Source of the DNA: Ectopseudomonas chengduensis
GTDB lineage: Bacteria; Pseudomonadota; Gammaproteobacteria; Pseudomonadales; Pseudomonadaceae
Reading direction: 5' to 3'
Assembly (NCBI RefSeq): GCF_900102635.1
Contig: NZ_FMZQ01000010.1
Location: forward strand, 124,001 to 188,000
DNA length: 64,000 nt
The position numbers were made by a program, and so were the translations under genes. The notes under the pieces are model-generated. The model had not been told where the DNA came from and ran no database searches. It was given only the letters and a program-made list of their open reading frames with translations. How positions within the stretch are numbered: position 1 is the first letter of the stretch; each line of letters starts with the position of its first letter. Of the stretch, positions 46,214 to 57,150 are shown piece by piece.

Positions 46214-47387
46214 GGGCAAGCTCCGTGCTGACGCAGAGGTGCGCTGGCTGCATGGCGCTGCGCAGGTGCTGTTCGAACAGCGCGACGATGCCATCCCAAC
46301 TCAGGTGGCTGGCATGTCGGCGGGCATTGAGGCGGATGCGCCGCAACACTTCCGCCTCTTCCAGCAGCTCACAGGCGGCTTCGCAGAAGCCTGCCTCGTC
46401 ACCGGGACGGGCGAGCATGCCGTTGTGCCCGTGATGGATATGCTGGGCGGCCGCAGCCTGGTCGAATGCCACCACGCCGAGGCTTGAGGCCAGGGCTTCC
46501 AGTACCACATTGCCGAAGGTTTCCGAGAGGCTGGGAAACAGGAACAGATCGCCCGAAGCGTAGTGCGTGGCCAACGCTTCTCCGCGCTGCAGGCCGCAGA
46601 ACTGCGCCTCCGGCAATTGCGTCTGCAGGTTGGCGCGCAGCGGCCCGTCGCCGACCAAAATCAACCGCATGCGGCGCTGCGGATGAGCTGTCTGCAGGGC
46701 GTGGATGGCTTTTACCAGCAGGCCAAGGTTCTTCTCTGCCGCCAGGCGACCTACATGCAGCACGGCCAGGTCATCCGGCCCCAGGCCCCAGCTTTCGCGC
46801 AGGGCGTCGCAGCGTCGGCGTGGTTGGAACAGCTGGTTGTCGACACCCCGCGCGAGCAGGGCCAGGCGTTCGAAGTCACGGCGTTCGAGGTCGACCTTCT
46901 GGCCGATGCTCGGCACCAGCGTCAGCTGCGTGCGGTTGTGAAACCAGCGCAGGTAGTTGGTCATCGCCCGGGTCAGCAGGCCGATGCCGTAGTGCCCGGT
47001 GTACTGCTGGAAGTTGGTGTGAAAACCGCTGACCACCGGGATCGCCAGGCGCCTGGCCGCGCGCAAGGCGGACAGGCCAAGCGGGCCTTCGGTGGCGATA
47101 TAGAGCACATCCGGGCGTTGTCTTTTCCAGCGCCTGAGCAGCTTGTGCAGGGATGACTGACCCCATTGCAGGCCGGGGTAGCCGGGCAGCGGCCAGCCGC
47201 GAGTGAGCAGCAGGTCATTGCCGGCGTCCTGCTCCTGATCGACCTCCTGGCGTGGCCGTATCAGTTGTACGCGATGGCCACGGCCACGCAGGCCGTCGAC
47301 CAGGCGGCCGAGGGTATTGGCCACGCCGTTGATTTCCGGCGGGAAGGTTTCGCTGATCAGCGCGATGTGCAGAGAAGGTGCGTTCAT
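46188..47387 (-). CDS. Glycosyltransferase family 4-like protein
   Basis: A 399-residue GT-B glycosyltransferase. The N-terminal domain starts IALISETFPPEINGVANTLG, which binds the acceptor; the C-terminal domain has VLHVGRLAAEKNLGLL and SLSETFGNVVLEALASSLG, the E-x7-E nucleotide-sugar motif. It resembles the MgtA/PimB-type mannosyl- or glucosyltransferases; donor and acceptor are not known. It has no glycan-cluster neighbours. The last eight or so residues (RAGETRH) are encoded by a REP palindrome, so the natural C-terminus may have been replaced by insertion. ATG 47387 is chosen; an ATG eight codons upstream is possible and neither has a good ribosome site. Confidence 0.87.
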   Translation of the reverse strand: MNAPSLHIALISETFPPEINGVANTLGRLVDGLRGRGHRVQLIRPRQEVDQEQDAGNDLLLTRGWPLPGYPGLQWGQSSLHKLLRRWKRQRPDVLYIATEGPLGLSALRAARRLAIPVVSGFHTNFQQYTGHYGIGLLTRAMTNYLRWFHNRTQLTLVPSIGQKVDLERRDFERLALLARGVDNQLFQPRRRCDALRESWGLGPDDLAVLHVGRLAAEKNLGLLVKAIHALQTAHPQRRMRLILVGDGPLRANLQTQLPEAQFCGLQRGEALATHYASGDLFLFPSLSETFGNVVLEALASSLGVVAFDQAAAAQHIHHGHNGMLARPGDEAGFCEAACELLEEAEVLRRIRLNARRHASHLSWDGIVALFEQHLRSAMQPAHLCVSTELARRAGETRH

Positions 47388-47445
47388 GTAAGCAGTCTCT
47401 GCCCAGGTCATGTAGTGAACATGACGTTTCGATTGCGCTTATATG

Positions 47446-48348
47446 TCAGGCGAGCAGGCCGTGAAGTTGTTCACGCAGCCAGGTATGTGCCGGGTCATGG
47501 TGCTGCTGGCGGTGCCAGATCAGGCTGATCTGCACGGCCGGCATGTCGAAGGGTAGCGGCGCCACCTGCAGGGCGAGCAGCGGCGCGAAGGCGTCGGCCA
47601 GGCGCGCGGGTATGGTGCCGAGCAGGTCGGTGTGAGCGACGATGGCCGGAATCGGCAGGTAATTGGGCAGGTGCAGCGCTGCCTGGCGTCTGACCTTGGC
47701 CGAGCCCAGGACGATTTCCAGCGGCGAACCGCGCCCGGCGCGCGGCGTCACGATCACGTGGCGAGACTGTTGGTAATCCCTGAGGCTGAGGCCGCCGACG
47801 AAGGCCGGATGATCCTGGCGGCCGATCACCACCAGGGCTTCTTCGCGCAGGGGTGCGTAATGCAGGTCGGGCGAATCGACGTGCAGGTAGTCGATGGCCA
47901 GGTCCAGGGCACCGCTTTCCAGGCGTGGCAGCAGGTTGTCGGCGTCGTCGCTGTGCGCTACCAGCTCTACCAGCGGCGCGACGCGGGCCAGATGTGCCTG
48001 CAGCATCGGCAGCAGCGCGGCCTGGGCGTAGTCGTTGAGCGACAGGCTGAACACGTGCGGCGTCCGTGCATCGAAGGGTTCTGCCGGGCCGAGGCCAGCC
48101 TGCAGCAATTGCAGCGCCTGGCGCACGGGCGGGTAAAGGGCCAGGGCGCGAGCGGTCGGGGTCATGCCGCGGGCGGTGCGCTGGAACAGCTCCTCGCCCA
48201 GTTGCTGGCGTAGGCGGGCGAGGGCGTTGCTGACCGTCGACTGGCTCAGGTGCAGGCGCTGGGCGGCGCGGGTCAGATTGCCTTCCTGCATCAGGGCGTC
48301 GAAGACCAGCAGCAGGTTGAGGTCGAGCTGACGTAAATTCGTTATCAC
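47446..48348 (-). CDS. LysR family transcriptional regulator
   Basis: A 300-residue LTTR. The HTH is at about 15-50 (FDALMQEGNLTRAAQRLHLS, then QSTVSNALARLRQQLGEELF), followed by the effector-binding domain. The GTG at 48348 (MITNLRQLDLNLLL) is preferred; a TTG six codons upstream lies in the divergent promoter region. The gene is divergent from a fatty-acid-hydroxylase fusion, and such pairs are commonly regulator and target. The effector is unknown. Confidence 0.88.
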   Translation of the reverse strand: MITNLRQLDLNLLLVFDALMQEGNLTRAAQRLHLSQSTVSNALARLRQQLGEELFQRTARGMTPTARALALYPPVRQALQLLQAGLGPAEPFDARTPHVFSLSLNDYAQAALLPMLQAHLARVAPLVELVAHSDDADNLLPRLESGALDLAIDYLHVDSPDLHYAPLREEALVVIGRQDHPAFVGGLSLRDYQQSRHVIVTPRAGRGSPLEIVLGSAKVRRQAALHLPNYLPIPAIVAHTDLLGTIPARLADAFAPLLALQVAPLPFDMPAVQISLIWHRQQHHDPAHTWLREQLHGLLA

Positions 48349-48372
48349 GGATAATGCTCTTTTCAAATATCC

Positions 48373-48386
48373 ATTATTCGAATGAT
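48373..48386. promoter_or_regulatory. Candidate LysR operator in the divergent gap
   Basis: ATTATTCGAATGAT is an interrupted palindrome centred on TTCGAA with a T-N11-A-like layout, in the 79-base gap between the LysR and hydroxylase genes. Confidence 0.4.
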
Positions 48387-48427
48387 TTGGCCGGGCCTAG
48401 ACTGCTGTCAATCCACAGGAGAGCGCC

Positions 48428-49510
48428 ATGGCCTACAACAATGACAATGCCCAGGCTTTTCGCAGCGATTACCGGGCTGCCATCCACCGGCTGTACAACC
48501 CCTGGTTGCATGCCGCATTCGTACTGGCCTACGGGCTGCTCTGCATCGGGTGGCTCGGGAGCACGCTGGAGGCTGTGGCGCCCTGGCAGTGGCTGCTGGT
48601 GCCGGCGACGCTGGTGTTCTTCAGCTGGGGCGAATACCAGGTGCACAAGCGCCTCGGCCACAACAAGACGCGCTTCGGCAAACTCTTCTACAAACGCCAC
48701 ACCGGCGATCACCACAGCTTCTTCGTCGAGACGCTGATGCCTTACGAGACGGCGCGCGACTGGCGCGTGATCCTCTTTCCGGCCTGGCTGATCGTGCTCT
48801 ACAGCCTGCCGTTATTCGCCGCCTGGTGGCTGTTGTCCCATCTCGACGGCAACCTCGCCGCGTTGTTCGCCGGCAGCATGCTACTGGGCTACATGAGTTA
48901 CGAAGTGGTGCATGCCTGCGAGCATCTACCTGATAGGCACCCGGTGTCGCGCCTGCCGTGGATTCGCCAGATGCGCCGCCTGCATGCGCTGCATCATCGC
49001 CGTGAGCTGATGCATTCGTGCAACTTCGGCATCGTCCATCCGCTGATGGACTGGCTGCACGGCACCCTGCACTGGGAGCCTGAGGCTATCCATCAGCAGA
49101 ACCGCCAGCAGCACCGCATTCGCATCGCCCGGCCTGCTGCGTGCGTGCTGGAATACGCCGCGGCGCCGAGTCACTGGCCGCAGTGGCACCCGTCGTCACT
49201 GCACATCTATGGGCGCGAAGGGGCCTTGCTCGCGGGTGAGCGCTTCGAGGAAGACATTCATGCCGGCGGCCGCGCCGGGCATCTGCGCTGGGACGTGCTC
49301 GACTATCAGCCGGCCCAGCGCTGGCAGGCCAGTGCGCAGGGCGACCATGGACTGCACCTGCTGCTGAGCTACGAGTGCGTGGCGGTCGAGGGAGGCTGCG
49401 AGTTCGTGCGCACCCTCGAATACGGTTTCGCCGGCTGGCCGATGCGCCTGGCCAATGGCCTGTTCATGCGCCGCCGCATCGAGCGCGAGTCGCAGGCGTC
49501 GATGCAGGCG

Positions 49511-49537
<27 letters not shown>
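48428..49537 (+). CDS. Fatty-acid-hydroxylase/sterol-desaturase domain fused to an SRPBCC-like domain
   Basis: 369 residues. The first 220 resemble membrane di-iron hydroxylases: membrane segments at about 28-50, 52-68, 117-137 and 143-162, with the histidine clusters HKRLGH (73-78), HTGDHH (91-96), HACEH (162-166) and HALHH (186-190). Residues about 235-365 form a separate soluble domain ([20 protein letters not shown], then a C-terminal helix [20 protein letters not shown]) that looks like an SRPBCC/polyketide-cyclase lipid-binding domain. The role of the fusion is unknown; hydroxylation of a lipid held by the second domain is a guess. It is divergent from a LysR regulator, and its 3' end overlaps convergent cysZ by 27 bases. 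Confidence 0.82.
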
Positions 49538-51483
<1,946 letters not shown>

Positions 51484-51489
51484 GAACAC

Positions 51490-51570
51490 GTAGGGTGCGC
51501 TGTGCGCACCGCGCTTTGCTGGACCGTAGCTGATAGCGATCAGAAGCCGGTGCGCGCGGTGCACCCTACG
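51490..51570. repeat. REP-like palindrome, GTAGGGTGCGC family
   Basis: Arms GTAGGGTGCGCTGTGCGCACCG and CGGTGCGCGCGGTGCACCCTAC around a 37-base loop. It lies between the convergent trxB and ATPase genes. Single copy in the window. Confidence 0.8.
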
Positions 51571-51576
51571 GACGTC

Positions 51577-52737
51577 TTAATCCGGCCAATGCCAGGGCGG
51601 CTCGTCGAGCATGCCCTGGCCGCGGATGCAGGTCTGACCGAGCTGTTTGTCCAGCTCCAGGGTGTTGCAGTCGGGGCTTTCCTTGAGCGTGGCGATCAGG
51701 CGGCTGGCGTGGGAGACGACCCATACCTGGGTCTGCTTCGAGGCAGCGATGATCAGGCGACCGAGTGCCGGCAAAAGATCCGGGTGCAGGCTGGTTTCCG
51801 GCTCGTTGAGCACCATCAATGAGGGCGGTCGCGGCGTGAGCAGGGCGGCGACCAGCAGCAGGTAGCGCAACGTACCGTCGGACAGCTCGGCAGCGCTCAA
51901 GGGGCGCAGCAAACCTTCCTGGCGCAGCTCTACGGCGAAGCGCCCGCCGGCCTGAAAATCGATATGCAGGCGGCTGCCGGGGAAAGCGTCGTCGATAGCT
52001 GCGTCCAGCGCCGCGCGGTCGCCGATCTCGCGGATGGTCTGCAGGGCGGCGGCCAGGTCGCGGCCATCGTGATGCAGCACCGGTGTGCGCGTGCCCAGTT
52101 GCGGCTGGCGCGCCGGCGCCTCGGCATCACTGCGAAAGTGATCGTAGAAGCGCCAGCGGCGAATGGTTTCGCGTAGCTGGAAAACTTCCGGGCAATTCGG
52201 ATCGTTGCCGATCTGGTCGAACAGGCTGTCGTAGTTCGGCACGTGCTGGGCCAGTACCTGCCAACTGCGCCCTTCGCGCATGCGCACCATGGGCCCGCTT
52301 CGGTCCACCAGTAGCGAGGCCGGGCGATAGGCGGCGCCGGCCCAGATGCACTCGCGCTTGATCTCCGGGTCGAGGGAAAAGGCCGAGTTGCTCGGCTCGG
52401 GCAGACCGAGTGCGATGGCATAGCCGAAATCCTCACCGGCAAAACCGAGGCGCAGACGCATGACGTTCTGCCGCGGGCTGCCTTGTACAGGGACTTCACC
52501 CTTGAGCATGCGCCGGGAAATCTTCTCTGGCCCGGCCCAGAAACTCGATTCCAGCCCACCTTCACGGGCCAGCGCGTTGACCACGCCGCCCTGGGCGGTT
52601 TCCGCCAGCAGGCGCAGGGCGCGGTAGAGATTGGACTTGCCGCTGCCGTTGGCGCCAGTGATCAGGTTGAGCCGGCCTAGGGGCAGGATCAGGCTGTTGA
52701 TCGAGCGGTAGTTGGCGACGGCGAGGGTATGCAGCAC
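51577..52737 (-). CDS. AAA family ATPase (RecF/SMC-like)
   Basis: A 386-residue ABC-type ATPase. Walker A is GANGSGKS (28-35) near the N-terminus; the signature-like ELSDGTLRYLLL and the Walker B-type segment LMVLNEPETSLHPDLLPALG lie near the C-terminus, with VWVVSHASRL after it. This order is that of single-chain RecF/OLD-like ATPases (AAA_21). No nuclease (TOPRIM) domain and no partner gene typical of a defence pair is adjacent, so its role is open. It follows the small membrane protein and SDR genes on the same strand, 24 bases after the former. Confidence 0.85.
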   Translation of the reverse strand: MLHTLAVANYRSINSLILPLGRLNLITGANGSGKSNLYRALRLLAETAQGGVVNALAREGGLESSFWAGPEKISRRMLKGEVPVQGSPRQNVMRLRLGFAGEDFGYAIALGLPEPSNSAFSLDPEIKRECIWAGAAYRPASLLVDRSGPMVRMREGRSWQVLAQHVPNYDSLFDQIGNDPNCPEVFQLRETIRRWRFYDHFRSDAEAPARQPQLGTRTPVLHHDGRDLAAALQTIREIGDRAALDAAIDDAFPGSRLHIDFQAGGRFAVELRQEGLLRPLSAAELSDGTLRYLLLVAALLTPRPPSLMVLNEPETSLHPDLLPALGRLIIAASKQTQVWVVSHASRLIATLKESPDCNTLELDKQLGQTCIRGQGMLDEPPWHWPD

Positions 52738-52761
52738 GGCGAAGTCATCCTGACGAAAAGA

Positions 52762-53130
52762 TCAGCGGCCATGGCGTGGCGACAATGCCAGCCAGGCCAG
52801 CACGGGGTAGCACAGGTAATGCAGGCTGAAGAGAAACAGGCCCATGGGGCTGGGCGTGTCCTGCAGATACATCATGCCCAGCAAGCCCAGATAGAGCAGA
52901 CCGAGTACGCCGCCATAGAGCAGGGTGAAGCGCCAGCGCTCGGCGTTGCTCGGCGCGCGCCCGGTTCGCCAGTGAAACACCAGTGCCAGGCCGGCGGCGA
53001 TGGCGGCGGCGATCAGCAGGGTGGTGAACACGCCGCCCAGACGTACGAAGGTGCGCAGCAGCAGGTTCAGTACGATGGCCGCGATCACCCCGGCAGCCGC
53101 GTAGTAGCGCAGTTGCAGGCCCTGGTTCAC
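52762..53130 (-). CDS. Small integral membrane protein, unknown
   Basis: A 122-residue hydrophobic protein with about four membrane helices ([57 protein letters not shown], and a C-terminal one). The start is the GTG at 53130, which overlaps the stop of the SDR gene (GTGA); a longer open frame upstream is antisense to nothing conserved and overlaps the SDR. I do not recognise a named family. Confidence 0.75.
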   Translation of the reverse strand: MNQGLQLRYYAAAGVIAAIVLNLLLRTFVRLGGVFTTLLIAAAIAAGLALVFHWRTGRAPSNAERWRFTLLYGGVLGLLYLGLLGMMYLQDTPSPMGLFLFSLHYLCYPVLAWLALSPRHGR

Positions 53131-53957
53131 AGGTTTTGCACCAGACCGAAGCGTTTGCGCAGCACACGCTCGAGCAGCGCCTTTGGCAGCAGCGTGGCGA
53201 GCAATGGCAGGGCGCGGCTGCCATTGCCCAGGCGCAGCAGGCGTGGGCGTTTGTCGCGCTGCACGGCGGCCAGCAGTTGCGCGGCGAAGTCGCTGGCCGG
53301 CGTCGGGTTGTCCTGCGAGGCATTGGCGCGGGCGCGGATGCCGTCGCGCAGCGGCCACCAGGGCGAGTCCTGGCGGATCAGTGCTTCGGCCTGCTGGCTG
53401 GCGTTGGCGCCGAAACTGGAGGCGATGGCGCCGGGCTGTACCTCCATCACTTCGATGGAGAAGGGCGCCAGCTCCATGCGCAGCGCATCGCTCAGGGCGT
53501 GCACTGCGGCCTTGGACGCGCAATAGGCACCGGCGAAAGGCGTGACCAGCAGCGCGGAGACGCTGCCGATATTGACCACCAGGCCGCGGCTGCGGCGCAG
53601 CAGCGGGAAGAAGGCGCGGGTCACGCCGACGATGGAGAACACATTGGTTTCGAACTGCTTGCGCATGGCCTCCACGCCGCCATCGAGCAGCGGGCCCATG
53701 GCGCCGTAACCAGCGTTGTTGACCAGCACATCGAGACCGCCGATTTCTTCGTTCAGTCGTGCAGCCAGTCGCTCCAGAGCCGCGCTGTCGTTGACGTCGA
53801 GTTGCACCGCATGGAACCCGGCCTGCTCGAGCGCGGCCAGGTCACTGTCCTGGCGCGCCGTAGCCCACACCGCGTAGCCGTCAGCCTTGAAGGCATCGGC
53901 CAGGGCGCGGCCGATGCCGCTGGAGCAACCGGTGATCAGGACGCTGGGTTGTGGCAT
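53127..53957 (-). CDS. Short-chain dehydrogenase/reductase
   Basis: A 276-residue SDR. Cofactor motif TGCSSGIGRALAD (9-21), NNAGYGA, catalytic Ser in NIGSVSALL and YCASK (Tyr-x3-Lys). The absence of an acidic residue and the ATARQ after strand 2 suggest NADP(H). The substrate is unknown; such proteins often act on lipids or sterol-like molecules. It is the first of three genes with the small membrane protein and the ATPase. Confidence 0.9.
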   Translation of the reverse strand: MPQPSVLITGCSSGIGRALADAFKADGYAVWATARQDSDLAALEQAGFHAVQLDVNDSAALERLAARLNEEIGGLDVLVNNAGYGAMGPLLDGGVEAMRKQFETNVFSIVGVTRAFFPLLRRSRGLVVNIGSVSALLVTPFAGAYCASKAAVHALSDALRMELAPFSIEVMEVQPGAIASSFGANASQQAEALIRQDSPWWPLRDGIRARANASQDNPTPASDFAAQLLAAVQRDKRPRLLRLGNGSRALPLLATLLPKALLERVLRKRFGLVQNL

Positions 53958-54039
53958 GCGCGGGACTCCCTGAGACGCGAATGGGCTGCAGCTTAGCAGC
54001 CTTGGCTTGAAGTGATGGCGGACTGTTCGCCTTGATCCC

Positions 54040-54100
54040 GTAGCCCGGATGCAATCCGGGAACAGTCACAGGCAACTTCCCCGGATTGCATCCGGGCTAC
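54040..54100. repeat. REP-like palindrome, GTAGCCCGGATGCAATCCGGG family, copy 1
   Basis: Arms GTAGCCCGGATGCAATCCGGG and CCCGGATTGCATCCGGGCTAC. A second copy is at 54880-54931. Confidence 0.88.
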
Positions 54101-54126
54101 GAAGCGGGCAACGGATGTTGAGTATT

Positions 54127-54193
54127 GTAGGAGCGAGCTCTGCTCGCGAACGCAGGTGACGCCATAAGCTTCGCTCGCGACGCTCGCTCCTAC
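54127..54193. repeat. REP palindrome, GTAGGAGCGAGCTC family, copy 3
   Basis: GTAGGAGCGAGCTCTGCTCG at the left end and CGCGACGCTCGCTCCTAC at the right end. Same family as the pair around the RAYT pseudogene, with a diverged centre. Confidence 0.85.
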
Positions 54194-54204
54194 GGTCGGC
54201 GTTT

Positions 54205-54669
54205 TCAGCGAATGAACTTGCCCTGCAGGCGTTCGGCACGAAACTCCAGCGTCGCCGGGCGATAGCCGCTGCGCAGGTCGGGCAGGGGCATGCAGTCGCT
54301 CCAGCTGGCGTCCGGCAGCAGTTCACCGGGGCCGCTGTAGCGTGGCGATTCGTAGAGACGCTGGGCCAGATTGGTGGCGTTGCCGGGACGGTAGGCGGCG
54401 ACTTCCCAACGCAGCTCCAGCAGGGCAGCGTCGCTGCCGTTCTTCAGGTCGATGGCCAGCGGGCGGTCGGCGGGGCAGCGCTGCGGGTCGTAGCTCAGAC
54501 GCAGTTCGAGATGGGCGAGGTAGCGCTCGTCCTGGCTTTCCTGCCAGATCACCCAGCTAGCCACCAGGCCGAGACCGACCAGCGCGGCCATGGACACCGG
54601 TAGCGCTTTGGTCGGGTAGCGGATCAGCAGAATCAGCCAGGTGATGACGAGTACGACACCGAACAGCAT
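54205..54669 (-). CDS. Conserved membrane-anchored protein, unknown
   Basis: 154 residues with two N-terminal membrane helices (FGVVLVITWLILLIRY and SMAALVGLGLVASWVIW) and a C-terminal domain of about 110 residues outside the membrane with two cysteines (DPQRCPADRPL and SDCMPL), probably a beta sandwich in the periplasm. Homologues in pseudomonads are sometimes labelled as transporter-related without evidence; I do not assign a function. AAGGACTG precedes the ATG. It stands alone between REP palindromes. Confidence 0.7.
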   Translation of the reverse strand: MLFGVVLVITWLILLIRYPTKALPVSMAALVGLGLVASWVIWQESQDERYLAHLELRLSYDPQRCPADRPLAIDLKNGSDAALLELRWEVAAYRPGNATNLAQRLYESPRYSGPGELLPDASWSDCMPLPDLRSGYRPATLEFRAERLQGKFIR

Positions 54670-54879
54670 GAGGGCAGTCCTTTTGGAGGTCTGTGCTCAT
54701 CCTACACAAGGTGTCAGTTGAGGGTAACCGCGTGCGCTGTCGCAGGGTGTGACAGCTTCCTTCGCCTGGCGGGAAGGGAGGCGGGGGAAAACAGAGCCTT
54801 CAATGCCGTGGGCGTATTCTGCCCTCTCCTGTAAATGGAAGAGGGGGGCTCACTGCGTATGCCTCGGATGAACAAGGAC

Positions 54880-54931
54880 GTAGCCCGGAAGCAATCCGGG
54901 GTCTAGATGACCCGGATTGCATCCGGGCTAC
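54880..54931. repeat. REP-like palindrome, GTAGCCCGGATGC family, copy 2
   Basis: GTAGCCCGGAAGCAATCCGGG and CCCGGATTGCATCCGGGCTAC, seven bases after the algA stop on the minus strand. It probably ends or stabilises the alginate operon transcript. Confidence 0.88.
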
Positions 54932-54938
54932 GAACAGC

Positions 54939-56375
54939 TCAGTGTGCGGCGCCGGCGGCTACTGCATCGCTACGGCCGTACACATCCTCCAGACGCTCGA
55001 TGTCGTCCTCACCCAGATAGGTGCCGGACTGCACTTCGATGATTTCCAGCGGGATCTTGCCGGGGTTGGCCAGGCGGTGCACGGAGGTCATCGGGATGTA
55101 GCAGGACTGGTTTTCGGTGAGCAGGAACTCTTTGTCGTCACAGGTCACCTTGGCCGTGCCGGAGACCACGATCCAGTGCTCGGCGCGGTGGTGATGCATC
55201 TGCAAGGAGAGCTGCGCACCCGGCTTGACGGTGATGTGCTTGACCTGGAAACGGCCGCCCATGTCCACCGAGTCGTACGAGCCCCACGGGCGGTACACCT
55301 CGCAGTGGTTCTGGGTCTCGCTGCGGCCCTGCTGGTCGAGCTTGCTGACCAGCTTCTTGACGTCCTGCACGCGGTCCTTGTGCGCCACCATCATGGCGTC
55401 CTTGGTTTCCACCACGACTATGTCTTCCAGCCCGAGTACCGAGACCAGCTTGCCGTTGCCGTGGATCAGGCAGTTGCGGCTGTCCTCGACCACCACGTCG
55501 CCCTTGGTGACGTTGCCGGCTTCGTCCTTGTCGTGCACTTCCCAGATCGACGACCAGCTGCCGACGTCGTTCCAGCCGGCGGCCAGCGGTACCACGCAGG
55601 CGCGGCTGGTCTTCTCCATCACCGCGTAATCGATGGAGTTGTCCGGGCAGCAGGCGAAGGTGGCCGGGTCGATGGCGACCTGTGTGCCGTCGCGCTGGCT
55701 GCGCTCCAGGGCGAGCAGGCAGGTGTCGTAGATGTCCACGTCATGATGCTTGAGTTCTTCGAGGAAGCGGCTGGCGCGGAACAGGAACATGCCGCTGTTC
55801 CAGTAATAATCGCCGCTCTTCACGTACTCGGTGGCACGCTGGGCGTCGGGCTTCTCGACGAAGCTGGCGACGCGCGCCACACCATCGGGCAGGGTGCCGT
55901 CGACCTGGCTGCGGATATAGCCGTAGCCGGTTTCCGGACGATCGGCCGGGACACCGAACAGCACCATCTCGCCTTTCTCGGCAGCCACGGTAGCCAGTGC
56001 CAGGGCCTGGCGGAACGCCTGCTGGTCATCCAGGACGTGATCGGCCGGCAGCACCAGCATCAGCTCGTCACGGCCTTCGGCGACCAGCTGCAGGGCGGCC
56101 ATGGCCACTGCCGGTGCGGTATTGCGGCCAAAGGGTTCGAGCAGCAGCATCTGCGCCTGCTGGCCGATCTGTTCCAGCTGCTCGAGCACGATGAAGCGGT
56201 GCTCCTGGTTGGCTACCAGCACCGGCGGCTGCATGCCTTCGAAGGACAGGCGCTGCAGGGTCTGCTGGAACAGGGTTTGTTCGCCGGTCAGGGCGAGGAA
56301 CTGCTTGGGATACAGCTTGCGCGAAAGAGGCCAGAGTCGGGAGCCGCTGCCACCGGAAAGGATGATGGGGGTCAT
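54939..56375 (-). CDS. algA: Mannose-1-phosphate guanylyltransferase / mannose-6-phosphate isomerase AlgA
   Basis: A 478-residue bifunctional enzyme that supplies GDP-mannose for alginate. The N-terminal nucleotidyltransferase has GGSGSRLWPLSRKLYPKQF, and FVEKP in the middle. The C-terminal type II isomerase domain is a cupin (YRPWGSYD ... VKPGAQLSLQMHHHRAEHW). The start MTPIILSGG at 56375 has AAGGAG nine bases upstream. It is the last gene of the alginate operon, as in P. aeruginosa. Its place after algF argues for AlgA over the paralogues PslB/WbpW. Confidence 0.95.
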   Translation of the reverse strand: MTPIILSGGSGSRLWPLSRKLYPKQFLALTGEQTLFQQTLQRLSFEGMQPPVLVANQEHRFIVLEQLEQIGQQAQMLLLEPFGRNTAPAVAMAALQLVAEGRDELMLVLPADHVLDDQQAFRQALALATVAAEKGEMVLFGVPADRPETGYGYIRSQVDGTLPDGVARVASFVEKPDAQRATEYVKSGDYYWNSGMFLFRASRFLEELKHHDVDIYDTCLLALERSQRDGTQVAIDPATFACCPDNSIDYAVMEKTSRACVVPLAAGWNDVGSWSSIWEVHDKDEAGNVTKGDVVVEDSRNCLIHGNGKLVSVLGLEDIVVVETKDAMMVAHKDRVQDVKKLVSKLDQQGRSETQNHCEVYRPWGSYDSVDMGGRFQVKHITVKPGAQLSLQMHHHRAEHWIVVSGTAKVTCDDKEFLLTENQSCYIPMTSVHRLANPGKIPLEIIEVQSGTYLGEDDIERLEDVYGRSDAVAAGAAH

Positions 56376-56477
56376 GATGTGTCTCTCCTTAACGTTCATT
56401 ACGAGATGGATGCCCGTGTCGTGTCGGTGCGGCGTGTGCCCGCCGTTTTCCTTGTTCTTGAGAATCTCTTCACTGCA

Positions 56478-57125
56478 TCAACCGTCGATGGGGCGCTTGA
56501 CCCACACCGGCGAATACTTGCCCTGACCGCCGGTGACGAACAGGCTGACCACTTCGCCGCGCTCCAGGGTGACCGGCTTCAGATCGGCGACCTTGCGCTC
56601 ACCGTCGAACAGCGCCAGGCCGACCTTGACCGGGTTGATCTCGCGGTCACCACGACCGTCCGGCTTCACGTCAGCGACCACATCGGTCTTGCCGTCGGCG
56701 GTCTTCACGCTCAGGGTGCTGTCGGTCAGGTTCTGTACGCGCAGCAGGGCCTTCTGGCGGCTGGTGAAGGGCGGTTCCTCGACCAGGCGCGGCTCGGCGC
56801 CGGTCTGGCTGACCAGGGTGTAATAACGCGCGGCTTCGAGATCCACCGACATCTGCGCGTTGCCGACCTGAGCCTGGTAGCTGCCGGCCGGGAGGAACTT
56901 GAAGTCACTCGAACCCAGCGGCGAGATCTGCTTGAGCTGGGTCTGGCCAACGCTGACATCGAGTTCGGCACTGCTGGCGTTGTAGGCGCGAACGAAGGCC
57001 GAGCCTTTCGGTGCCTTGGGGCCGTAAAGGGCGCCGTCATCGGCCTGTGCCTGGAACATGCCGAGGCCCAGGGCCAGGGCGCAGGCGCCCAGGGTGAAGC
57101 GGCGTAGGGTAGTTTGAGTTGTCAT
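56478..57125 (-). CDS. algF: Alginate O-acetyl transferase component AlgF
   Basis: A 215-residue periplasmic protein with a signal peptide (about 1-28, ending MFQAQA). It takes part in O-acetylation of alginate with AlgI and AlgJ and is required though not thought catalytic itself. Two small beta domains are suggested (GSAFVRAYNASSAELDVSVG and ALLRVQNLTDSTLSVKTADG). It lies between algJ and algA. Confidence 0.95.
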   Translation of the reverse strand: MTTQTTLRRFTLGACALALGLGMFQAQADDGALYGPKAPKGSAFVRAYNASSAELDVSVGQTQLKQISPLGSSDFKFLPAGSYQAQVGNAQMSVDLEAARYYTLVSQTGAEPRLVEEPPFTSRQKALLRVQNLTDSTLSVKTADGKTDVVADVKPDGRGDREINPVKVGLALFDGERKVADLKPVTLERGEVVSLFVTGGQGKYSPVWVKRPIDG

Positions 57126-57150
57126 CGGATAGTCCTCCTTGGGGGATTAA

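Noticed and set aside
54942..57107. A 721-codon open frame antisense to algA-algF
   Set aside because: It shadows two well-identified alginate genes and even crosses their junction; no recognizable domain.
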